64,000 nt of DNA from Caenorhabditis remanei (lineage: Eukaryota > Nematoda > Chromadorea > Rhabditida > Rhabditidae), in NCBI RefSeq assembly GCF_010183535.1, contig NC_071329.1, positions 8,804,001 through 8,868,000 on the forward strand. The letters are read 5' to 3'. Positions 36,673 through 46,934 of the stretch are shown one piece after another. Under the pieces are notes generated by a model. The model did not search any database. It had not been told where the DNA came from and saw only the letters and a list, made by a program, of their open reading frames with translations. The translations under genes were made by a program, and so were the position numbers. How positions within the stretch are numbered: position 1 is the first letter of the stretch; each line of letters starts with the position of its first letter.

Positions 36673-39600
36673 CTGGAAGTAAAGAAAAATGGAAAAAAGA
36701 AATGGAAGGGAGGGGCAAAAAGCATGTGTTTGTTATCTTCAAAGTGCTGAAACCTGTGTGCATAATGCCGCCGATTGGGCCAATAAACGGGCGAAATAAA
36801 CGGGAGAAAACGAAGAAATCAAAAACGAAAAAGATTATGCATTTTATTGTTTTGGGAAACGATAAGAAACATAAATTTTTGAAAACGGAAACCACACAGA
36901 ATGAAAGAGTATATTCGAAACTTAAAATGTATATTGACTCTACGAACGGAAATCATGAGATAGCTAACATTGAAACTTCTGGATCTGGACACCTGTTCAT
37001 GGAAGATGTAATAATGAAAGAGAGTTCACGAGGGCACGATCAATCAAGCTGGATCTCTTCATTTTTTTATTTTGGAGGAAGGAGAAAATGAAAAGTGTCA
37101 ACAACCAGGTTTTCTACTTTGATTCAAGAATTTTGGGATAAAACTATATTGTCATACCTAAGTAGTTTGGATAATGACTGCTCCAAATATTAAATATTTT
37201 CAGACAATCAGTGATTCTAATTTTCTTAATCCCCAATTCTTAACCCTGATATGAAATTGGTTCTTTTGAAGAATTTGCTGTCAAATTTGAAATAAACAAA
37301 CTGAAAATACAGCTTTACAATGATATGACACTGACCTCATAACCTAAAGTTGTATTGTTCACGCCCATCAATTTGCTCTACATCCAGACGGAACTCTCTT
37401 CTTGAGAAAACGAAATGACCAAAATATCTCAACATAATTACCAACTGAGTTTTTGACCAGGCCACTCTAGAAATTTTCTTTTCAAGTACTCTGTTTCAGA
37501 AAGTTCTGAATCGTTTCTCTGAATCTCATGCTCTATATTGAAAAGATATTTATAAAAAGGTAAAGCGTAAGATTTCCAGAACAAGAAAATGAAAACTGAA
37601 AACGCGTAGAAGACTCAGTCAGTGGAACAGAAGAGCCTGAATTCCTCTGCCAAATTTCATTTTGTTGCCTTGTTGTCGTTTTTCGAGAGTCTTTTCCTTC
37701 TTCTTCTTTTCTTCAACATTTTTGCATAAATCGAGAAGGAACAAGAAAAAAGAAGAAGAATTGGTCATTTTTCATTTCAAAAGAAACTGACCACCCGAGT
37801 TGGTGATCTGGGGAAAAGGGAAAACGTTGAGAAAGTTTTCGAAACTTTGAGATCCGTCGATGTTTAGATAAGAGAAAGGAGAAATTGGAAATTAGAAAAT
37901 CATTTGAGGTGTCAAGTTAGAACCGAATCACAATTCTCAGTAAAAATTACTGTAAATCTAGAAAATGTGAAAAATAAAATTCTCAAAAATTAGAAGAAAT
38001 TATTCAAAATTGGTGCTGATTTTTTATTCATACCTAACACCTAGACGCCAGTTATGTGCGAAAGGATCCAAAGCTTTCCAATTGGCATATTAGATGGGGC
38101 TGAGGAAATAACTTTTTCTCTACATACGTAAAAAAAATATCCTTGAAATGAAAATTTCAATAATGATTTCTCACCCATGAATGATTATAAAGTCAACAGT
38201 TTCTCGATAAGTAAATCGTTCAACTTGATAAACATCATCTCCATTAAACGATGCATAAAAGTCTGATTGAAAAGTGAACAAAATGAAGCGTAACGAGAGA
38301 ATCGAGATATTTGATGGAATGAAATGGGAAAGAGAGAATTCATTGTACTAAAGTCATAAACGGCTCCTCCTCTTCTCCAAAACATGGTTTAATTTTGATT
38401 CGCACTGCCAATGTCCATCCCTCTCTCGTCCTCTCAAAACTGATTGGATTCAAGAAGAAGGAGGGGTGTGAATTGAGAGAGAAGATGACCAAAAGGACCT
38501 ACGGAATTAAAAGGAAATCACACATTATTCAAATGCTTTCTTTGTGTCATCACCCAATATTGGAAAGGGAAACAAGATGCAAAAGTTACGGAAAATGAGG
38601 GAAAGCAGAGAGAGATAACTTTGCACTTTACAATTTTCGGGATGAATAGAATTAGAAATTGGGAGAAGAAGAAGGAGATATGTGATTCATTAGTTTTCTT
38701 CGAGATGAAAAGTATTGAGACTCTGGGAAAAAGAAAGAGACCTACTGTAGTCGAGGTAAGATTTTAGATTCCACCGAGGAGAAATACTCCCAGGCGGAGT
38801 GTCTTTATTACAATATGAAGGGCAACTCAGACAAGTTTTTTCTATGAATTTTAGATCAAAAGCTTCAAACTTAGAATGCACTTTACTTCCCAGTAAAAAA
38901 AAACATATGCAATAGTATATTTTCTCTTTACCCGGATTTTTGGAAGTTCCGGAATATGCTCAGCAATCAAAACTTTGAAAGAAACTTTCAAAACTCGAAC
39001 TCAGCGCTCAAATTATCAATTTTCCAATTCGTCTATCTCAAACAATTATCAGAAAAAAAGAAAACAACACTGCCGAATCGTTTTCTATTAGCCATTCCAG
39101 TACATATTCAAATATTCAAAGTAGTTTTTTTTTGCCTTCTTCACACTGATTGACTTTAGTGACAAAGAAAAGAAAAAAGGGAACATGGTGCCACTGAAAA
39201 AGGAGTTTTGAGGGCGGGAAGTGCTCATCGTTAATCTCAGAATGGAGACTTTTTGACGGAAAAAGTGACAAGTTCCACCAATGTTGTAGCAGCTCGGTTT
39301 GTTTCTCAGAAACATCATCTATCAAAATGGTTGGCTAAAGAAGAGGATGGTGTGAGGGAAACTGAAACAAGCGGCGGCACCTGCGCCCCATTTCTGACCA
39401 TATCAAGTTACCAGAATAAAGAGGAAAATCCAAGAAAAACTCTCGAGGATTTGGTTTTTGGTGGAAAACGGAAAACTTTTTTGGGGTGTAGTGAAAAATG
39501 AGATTCATAGAATAAAATGGGAAAAAATAAGAAAATAAAAAACTCGAGATGGTTTCACATGAGATACGTGGGGGGAATGAGTAGTAAAGATAGAGTAGGA

Positions 39601-39696
39601 AAAAAGGTTTCAATTGAGAAAGATGAAGAAGCGATGGGAGCAAAGTCAACAAACAAAACAATTGAAGGTAAATACATTCAGGGTAGTGTTCTAGAG
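36673..39696 (-). other. Intergenic region, purine-rich on + strand
   Basis: Three kilobases between the ET-module gene and orc-2. The plus strand is rich in GA runs, the mirror image of the ptp-3 introns, which fits transcription or promoter sequence of the minus-strand ET gene. The largest open frame (36702-37091 +) is KR-rich and unsupported by splice sites or homology. No RNA gene was seen. Confidence 0.55.
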
Positions 39697-41286
39697 CTAC
39701 TCGTCTTTCTTTTCGTCCAGTGGCATGTTCTTTGACTCGAGAAATTCGGTCACCAATTTCAATTCGACAATGCCGGACAGCTGATCGTTTCCGTCATCTC
39801 CACGGGTCCACCTGGAAGAGGATACGTTAAAATTTAAATAGCCATCTGTTGAACAGATGATGATCAGGAAATGACTGATGTCAGCATATGATCATCAATA
39901 ATTAGTTGCATACATTTCAACTTACTTCAAAACACGATGATCCTTGAATTCGACAAGCTGAGTACGTAGTGCAGAATCAGTTGAGGCGATGAAATCATCT
40001 CTGAAAGAAATAAAATAATTCACTCTTTCTTCGAAATGTCTCACTTGGCAGCATTGAACAAATCCCAGAATTTCACAGGTTTTTTGGTGTCAAAATACAT
40101 TTGGAAGAAAAGTTTGAATAACTTTTGCGAATTGGAAGCAAGCGACTTCCAGAAAGCATCAAGAGAAGACAATGTATGAACGGACTGACTAGAACCAGAA
40201 TCTAATCCCAGGATTCGAGAATCTCCAGTCATCATTTCTTGCAGCGGAATTTCAAAAGTATTCAAAGTGATATGGACGAAAGAGAGGGATGCTAGTTGCC
40301 GCTGGAAAAAGAAATCATGAATTTAAAAATGGCCGTAATGATCTTACAGAATTCCAGATAAATGTTGAATAGACATGATCAACAGTAGCAATAAGTTTTA
40401 TAGAATCCTTGTTTTCAAGAAGTTCGCACAAAGCCTCTTGATCGTTTCTGAAACAAAACGAACGATGATCAGTTAACTGCTGTGAAAAGAACAACCTCCA
40501 GTCGGGAGCTTCAATATTGTCTATAACGAGAATCAGCTGCTGTCCGTACATTTTTCTTTTAATTGCCCGAGCCCAACTTATTGTAGTCTGACTTCTTTTC
40601 AATGGACAGTTGAGTTTCATGTTTTCATTGATGGCATTCAAAAGAGCTTTCATATTAATTCCATCTTTACGAGCGTCTACTCGCATGTATGTATAACCTG
40701 ATAGCTCGTCTTCGAACTCTGTGAGAACTTCACGTTTCGATCCCACTCCATGCAACAAAATATTGAATCCAGAAGCAAGGTACAGCTTCCACTTTTGGAA
40801 TTCGGTATCCGCAAGATTCTCTAGCTGTTTGTCGAACGCCGAAGAATCTTTATTGTTGATGTAATCCCGGAGTCCAGGAAGATCACACTTTGTGAATTCT
40901 GCTATCATTTTATTAACACGTTCATCGCCATCCTCATCATCGTTGTCATCTGGATTTTCAGCACGCTTTCCTCGTCTTGCTTTCGCAATGTTCATAGAAG
41001 CAGATTTCCCTTGCATAAAGTAGTTTTCGATTGCAGATCGAGCCATCGTAACAGATTCATCTCTAAAAAGAAGGTGCTTAAAAACTGCGAGGTCTGTTCA
41101 AACTAACTCAAAAGCCAAGTTTTCCAAATCTTCCTCCAACTTCGTTGTTAAATTTCTAGCTGATGAGTTTTCTTTTCCAGACACTTTCTTTTGGCCTGTT
41201 TTCTCCGGTGTCGCTTTTTTAACAGGTACTGCCTGAATTCCAGGTTGAACTACAGCTGAACGTTTCAAAATCTTCGGTTTGGGCAT
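39697..41286 (-). CDS. orc-2: Origin recognition complex subunit 2
   Basis: Exons 41286-41108, 41062-40496, 40447-40348, 40301-40045, 40000-39926, 39811-39697; 430 residues. ORC2 is a core subunit of the nuclear complex that marks replication origins and loads MCM helicase. The middle shows the ORC2 pattern: [15 protein letters not shown], then [13 protein letters not shown] and [12 protein letters not shown] (degenerate AAA+ fold), and a C-terminal winged-helix part ending near KDHRVLKWTRGDDG. The first intron uses GTTAGT at 41107; a nearby GTTTGA would break the frame. The 48-nt second intron is open, so a longer in-frame read-through exists. CAG lies 3 nt before the ATG (trans-splice-like). 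It sits downstream of copz-1 on the same strand. Confidence 0.92.
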
Positions 41287-41289
41287 TAT

Positions 41290-41292
41290 CTG
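41290..41292 (-). promoter_or_regulatory. orc-2: Probable trans-splice acceptor of orc-2
   Basis: On the minus strand TGATTACAG/ATA ATG places an acceptor 3 nt before the orc-2 start, about 130 nt after the copz-1 poly(A) signal. This spacing is typical for a downstream, SL2-spliced gene of a nematode operon. Confidence 0.55.
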
Positions 41293-41420
41293 TAATCAGA
41301 GGGAGTACATGCAGAAAATGAAACAAATTAGAACAGAAGATAGTTAGGCACACGAACCAAAGAAAACAAACAAATCACCCGATCGATGCAATTCAAGAAA
41401 TTAAACTGATACTTTCACAG

Positions 41421-41426
41421 TTTATT
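41421..41426 (-). terminator. copz-1: Poly(A) signal AATAAA of copz-1
   Basis: TTTATT on the plus strand gives AATAAA on the minus strand, 127 nt after the copz-1 stop and before orc-2. Confidence 0.5.
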
Positions 41427-41552
41427 TTTGTTGATAAGTGAGTACATTTAATTTTTTTAACATTCCATCGAACAAAGTCGAAGATTAATCACATTAGAAA
41501 TAAAGTAATAATTTATGGAAGAAAACAAAAATTATGAATTTTGTTGAGAATT

Positions 41553-42390
41553 TTACTTGAGAAGGGACCATTTGAATTGCTTGTTGGCCGACTCGATGAA
41601 GGAGAAACCGATTTGTGAAACGGATTGGTCCGAGAATGAAACTTCGTCGTTTTTGAGAGCAGTTCTCTGAACGACAGCTTGAGCATCAGTCTCCATGATG
41701 ATGCTGAAGTTCAATTCCTAGTTTTTATATTCAAACAAAGGAACTAACCCTTCATCACAAATCTCATCGACGATGAGCATAATCGTGTCCATGGCATCAA
41801 TCAGCGCCTTCTTCTCAACGTTCTTTCGAAGAACAACAGAGACAGCATCGTAAAGGCAAGTAAGTGTTGCATCAAGGAACAGCTCATTCTCGCGAGTCGA
41901 TCCGAGAACGTAGAAATAGAGATCCACGTTTGAGCGGTACAAGCATGTGACTCCGTCAAGCAACACAATGTCAGCTGAAGAATAAAAGTGTGAAAAATTA
42001 TGAAAACTGTAAAATTTACATACCGGAGGTATTGCGAGAAGTTTTCGAGAACAAGTTCTTTTCGAATGCCTTCTGTTCCTTTACGGTTCCGAAGGTATTA
42101 CGATCGTAGTACTGAAAACCACATATGATTAAACACAAACTGGCTCAATACGAACCTTGGCAAGAACTCGATTTCCATCTTGATCGAGAATAACGATTCC
42201 TTTGATGCTGTACAGCGAAGTTGGATTCTGAAAAAGAACGTAGTAGGGAGATTTTATGTTGCTGAATAGTTTCGACTGCTTCTTTTTCAGAATAATAAAA
42301 ATCTATGAAGGAGCAACCTCCCCACGAAGAGAGCAATTTGAAAATTGGCCAATTGGATTTCTTCTAACTCACCGTGTCGAAATCGGCCAT
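41553..42390 (-). CDS. copz-1: Coatomer subunit zeta (zeta-COP)
   Basis: Exons 42390-42373, 42227-42156, 42111-42024, 41974-41749, 41703-41553; 184 residues, close to the family length of about 177. Zeta-COP is the small subunit of the COPI coat that drives Golgi-to-ER and intra-Golgi vesicle traffic. The protein shows the longin-like order: [19 protein letters not shown], then [36 protein letters not shown] and [12 protein letters not shown], with the typical C-terminal [14 protein letters not shown]. The first coding exon is only six codons (MADFDT). It shares a 285-bp divergent promoter with cyn-4 and is probably the first gene of an operon with orc-2. Confidence 0.95.
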
Positions 42391-42675
42391 CTCTCTTTCT
42401 TTGCTTTACAATTACCTGAAAATATGAATTTTCAGACTTAACCGCTTCTCCAGAAAACTTTGAAAAACTGAAGCAGAATCAAACGTCGATATCGGCGTAA
42501 ATCGACACGTGGAACGCAACGAGACCCGCGATGGAAGAGTTTCTCAATGGCCTAACATTCGCTGCCGGGTAGATTTACGGTTGCGTTCGTAAAAAGTTTT
42601 CAGAAATTATTTTGATCGATTTTTTAGTTTTAAAGGTGGTTACTATTACTATTCCTTTCAAGTTCCAGATAAAAT
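42391..42675. promoter_or_regulatory. Divergent promoter region copz-1 / cyn-4
   Basis: The two start codons face away from each other 285 bp apart, so this short stretch must serve both housekeeping genes. It contains a run rich in CG dinucleotides at about 42480-42540 (CGTCGATATCGGCGT and similar), unlike the surrounding AT-rich DNA. Confidence 0.5.
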
Positions 42676-44475
42676 ATGGGAAAAAAGCAACATCAGAAAG
42701 ACAAATTATACTTGACAACATCGGAATGGAAATCGATTGGAGGACATAAAGATGGTGAGTTTAAATAAAGTATTATATGAAACCTATAATCTTGCTTCAG
42801 ACACTGGCACACGGTTACAAAGAGCACAATTCAAACGTTTGCCAATCAATCATTGTTCTCTGTCACTTTTACCGTTTGAAGATCCTGTCTGTGCTCGATC
42901 TGGAGAGATTTTTGAGCTAACGTAAGATTGTATTTATTTTCTAGTTGTACTTTTTCAATTTTCAGTGCTATTGTCCCGTATCTCAAAAAACACGGAAAGA
43001 ATCCATGCACAGGAAAACCATTGGCCGTCAAAGATCTGGTTCATCTCAAGTTTGATAAAGGAGAAGATGGGAAGTTCAGATGCCCAGTTACATTCCGTAC
43101 ATTCACTGATCACAGTCACATTCTGGCAATCGCTACGACTGGAAATGTCTATTCCTATGAAGCCATTCAAGAACTGAATCTGAAAAGAAATCATTTGAAA
43201 GATCTTCTCGCTGACGTCCCATTCACAAGAGCTGATATTATTGATCTTCAAGATCCGAATCACTTAGAAAAGTTCAATATGGAACAGTTCCTACATGTTA
43301 AACTAGATTTGAAGACTTCAGAAGAAATCAAAAAAGAGAAGGAAGCCATGAAAGATCCTAAATTCTACATCCGACGAATGAATAATGCTTGCAAATCAGT
43401 GTTGGATCAGTTGGACAAGGAATATGTACCGAAACAGGTGAGAATCAGACATTAAACGATCTGAAAACAAATAATTGTATTTTTAGAATGAAGTCGTTTT
43501 GGAACAAACTGCAGACGCCGTCAATGCAGCTCATTACAGTCAAGGAAAAGTTGCAGCGGGATTCACATCGACTGTAATGGCACCAGTTACAAGTAACAAA
43601 GCAGCAGTACTGGATGATGACACAGTAAGGTATAGTCGAGTCAAGAAGAATGGCTTTGTTCGTCTTGTCACGAACTTTGGACCTCTCAATCTGGAATTGT
43701 ATTGCCAAAAAGCACCAAAAGCTTGTGAGAATTTCATCACACACTGCTCAAACGGATACTACAATAACACAAAGTTTCATCGGCTGATTAAAAATTTCAT
43801 GGTAATTTTTGATCTCAACAAAGTTTATTATCTAAAATATCTGTCCTTCAGCTTCAAGGAGGAGATCCAACTGGAACTGGTCACGGTGGAGAATCGATTT
43901 GGGGAAAACCATTCACCGATGAATTTGTGTCTGGATTTTCTCACGATGCTCGTGGAGTTCTCTCAATGGCAAACAAAGGATCTAATACCAATGGATCTCA
44001 ATTTTTCATCACTTTCCGACCGTGCAAATATCTGGACAGAAAACATACAATTTTTGGGAGATTAGTTGGAGGACAAGATACTTTAACAACTATTGAAAAA
44101 TTGGAGACAGAAGAAGGAACAGATATTCCGACGGTGAATGTAGTTGTGATGAGAGCTGAAGTTTTTGTAGATCCTTTCGAAGAAGCTGAGAAGGAAGTAC
44201 AAGCAGAAAGAGCCGAGATCTTGAAAAAAAGTAAGTTACACTTTCGAAGGAATAATCCATTTTCTTTTTTTCCAGCCTCGAAAGATACATCACTGATGGC
44301 TAACAAAAAGGAGAGAGACTCGAAACCTAAAGCAGTTGGAACTGGAATCGGGAAGTATATGCAGTCAGCCGCTGCGGCCAACAAGCGGCAAGGACAAATG
44401 GATGATATTCCCTTGGAAGCCGCGAAAAAGAAAAAGTTTGCGAGAGCTGGGCTCGGAGATTTTTCCAAATGGTGA
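42676..44475 (+). CDS. cyn-4: U-box cyclophilin (PPIL2-like peptidyl-prolyl isomerase)
   Basis: Exons 42676-42754, 42801-42921, 42966-43437, 43487-43801, 43852-44230, 44276-44475; 521 residues, like human PPIL2 and C. elegans CYN-4 (also called MOG-6). The order is: N-terminus MGKKQHQKDKLYLT; a U-box-like region around FKRLPINHCSLSLLPFEDPV and the CPVTF segment; then a cyclophilin domain with RLVTNFGPLNLELYC, FHRLIKNFM, LQGGDPTGTGHGGESIWGKP and GSQFFITFRPCKYLDRKHTIFG. Many PPIase active-site residues are conserved, including the FHR and QGGDPT motifs. Nuclear; linked to spliceosomes and, in worms, to the germline sperm/oocyte switch. The tail is lysine-rich. Confidence 0.95.
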
Positions 44476-44885
44476 TCAAGTGTTTTTCTTCATTATTCTG
44501 TTCAGTGTATAACGTTTTCATCAATTTATAAAGTAAAAGACTGATAATATAATTTACATTGCAAAATACAAAAAAGCTTTTTATCCCATTATCGAAAGAG
44601 CACCTATAACAAGAAGAATTTTGGGACAAAAGCTCAAGCTCTTCTCGTTAGTGATTTTGGAAGTTGGAACATGCAGGCATAGTAATAAATAGAGATTAGC
44701 CATAGCACAAGACTTTAGAAAAAGAAGGCGGCGTTGGAGCGAGAAAGGGGTGTGACGTTACTTCGAAGAAGAGCTACTGAGATTTTTACACAATGACTAA
44801 ATTCGAAAAAGCGGTTTGATAAACATTATTATGGGGATACATAAGTCGCAAATAAAGCATTGAGTTGAGAATAAAGGCGATTGTT
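44476..44885. other. Convergent 3' region of cyn-4 and cap-2
   Basis: 410 bp of 3' UTR and spacer between two convergent genes. No canonical poly(A) signal for cyn-4 is obvious and no further gene is seen. Confidence 0.6.
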
Positions 44886-46042
44886 TTAATTGGTTCCACG
44901 GCTGGCAACGGCATTGGAAATTTCACGAACAATCTCATCTTGTTTCTCGAGCTCGCTCTGCTTCTCTGATGAACGGAGATCCGACATCACCTACAATATT
45001 TTAAGGTGAACTGAGTGCTACAGTCGTATTCTCTACTTACCTTTTTCGTCTTTCCAAAGTATATCTCATTGATTGTCAAGCGCATCTTCGACTCTTGATC
45101 CTCGATCATACGTCCCATATTGGCCAAGTGAGTGTTCTGATCATTGATTGGAGCATCCATTTCGTGCTATAAAAATCAATAATCTGTGAATCCTAAATTT
45201 GCGACTAAACCTGTCTGGTGAGTGATCCTCCGAGGTTCATAACTCCACTAACGCTCTTATTGGTCTGCAGCCACAACATGATGGTGGAAGTAAGCTTGTA
45301 GTGGGCTTGACGAGCCTGTAATAAGAAATTATAAAACAATTTTTTCGTATTTAATTTTACTCTTTCGGTAATTTCAATAACATGAATGGAATCCCAGCAT
45401 CCAGTTATGTTCTTGGCGCCATCTCCTTCTTTCTTAATTAGCACGATACCAGCGAATCCGCCATTATCCAAATCCCAGAAATAAACGGAAGATACTCCAC
45501 CCTCGAAGTATCTATAATCATTTTTCATTTTCTAGAAGAATCAGAATGAGACTTACAGGTCACGGTATGACTCAAATGCAGCATTGGCTTCAATTTCCAT
45601 TTTCCTGCGTTTCTCTGATGGCAACTGCCCATCCTCGAGTGGTGGATCGTATGTATTACTCCATGGCGATCTGAAATTTAAAAGAATAAATAAGATTCAT
45701 TTAAAATAGTTATGATTCATACCTATAGCTATCGCCGTCACGATTGTAATCACAGAGCAAATATTGCTTGCCGGTTTCACGATCTGCGGCGATTTTCAGA
45801 GGTTGATCGATGGTGCCTTAAGATTTAAATTTATTAGGAAGAAATTAATTAAAAAAAATTAATGAGCTTACTCAAAAGATCGTCCACGAGATGTGGACAT
45901 AAGTCGATGAGATCGGTCAAATTTTTGTCGCAATGTTGAGGTGGAAGTCTTCTCATCAAGTCGAGGGCACAATCGAGCTGTTGTTCTCCCTGAAATCGAA
46001 AAATTAGTTTTGTTATCAAGATTAATTACTGGTACAAACCAT
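44886..46042 (-). CDS. cap-2: F-actin capping protein subunit beta
   Basis: Exons 46042-46040, 45989-45872, 45816-45723, 45670-45557, 45511-45361, 45315-45211, 45166-45041, 44990-44886; 271 residues, the usual CapZ-beta length. With the alpha subunit it caps barbed ends of actin filaments. The order is: [18 protein letters not shown], then [71 protein letters not shown] and a helical tail with [10 protein letters not shown]. The first coding exon is the bare ATG, with the junction right after it. Two acceptors are unusual (TTAAG at 45817, TATAG at 45512), but protein continuity is exact. It is divergent from gmps-1. Confidence 0.95.
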
Positions 46043-46755
46043 TTCTTGAAGCTCGAGTGGATGGAATGCTCCCTGAAAACCTTTTTGCATTGAAACCGTT
46101 ATGATTAACTAAAAGGGTGTACGAAACAAAGAAATTAAAAAAAAAACAGTTCGCAAAGAGCTTGTAATCAGCTATTTTTCTTCTATAATTTTCTCTGCTC
46201 ACAATATCAATGACTCACGCTCAACTATATACTAGAGAACATTTAAGATTTGTACTCTACAAGACAGTTTTCGGGAGTATGAAAATGCAGAAATATGTTA
46301 ATACTGCTTCATAACTCTTTAATTGTTCATTCATTGCTTGAAAAATGAATCAAAATTGCGAAACGATAGAAAAAGGGGAAGAAAAGAGCGACTACTTCAT
46401 TGATTTTGCACTCTCTGTCTCTCGCTCTCTCCCTTTAAACATCCTTCACACCGTAGTGACGTACACATCAGAGGGCAAGTCGCGGCGAGACCCGCAAGCT
46501 TTTGGCGTTTTACCAGCCATCTTCAAATTTTTATTTTTCCGCCAGATTCTAAAAATTTTTTATAAATAAGCTTTTTCTTCTAAAAGTTGTCTCCTTATTC
46601 ACATTTTGTCATAATTTTCACTGGAACTTCTTTAAAAGTTTCGTGGAGCCCTACAGAGATCTCGCATACGAAAATGTTCGTGTTATATAATTTTCTAATC
46701 TCAAAATTCGTGAATCGGTCTCTTTCATATAATTAAATTTTTCTTTTGATTACAG
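46043..46755. promoter_or_regulatory. Divergent promoter region cap-2 / gmps-1
   Basis: The region between the cap-2 start and the first likely gmps-1 exon holds CT-rich runs (for example about 46415-46435) and no convincing open frame. An acceptor-like GATTACAG ends at 46755 and may be the trans-splice site of gmps-1. Confidence 0.45.
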
Positions 46756-46934
46756 CAACAACGAAGTCAAAATTGGAGCACGACACAGTAAACGCCACTC
46801 CCGAAATCTTCCATCCGAAGTAAGTTTTTGTCGTTGCAAAGCACTTTTCTCCTTTTCTTGGTCCCATACTGATGATGAACTAGCTTCAGCGTGCAAAAAG
46901 AACAAGGGCCGTCTCGAAAGTCAGTGAGCATACT

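Noticed and set aside
36702..37091. 129-codon plus-strand frame rich in Lys
   Set aside because: Lies in GA-rich DNA directly upstream of the ET-module gene on the other strand; no family and no splice context.
40448..40495. Reading the orc-2 frame straight through 40448-40495
   Set aside because: The 48-nt segment is open but starts GTTGTT, ends TTTGTTTCAG, and would insert 16 residues not expected in ORC2; treated as an intron.
41098..41103. orc-2 first intron starting at GTTTGA 41103
   Set aside because: Joins to either acceptor out of frame; GTTAGT at 41107 with acceptor ending 41063 restores the frame.
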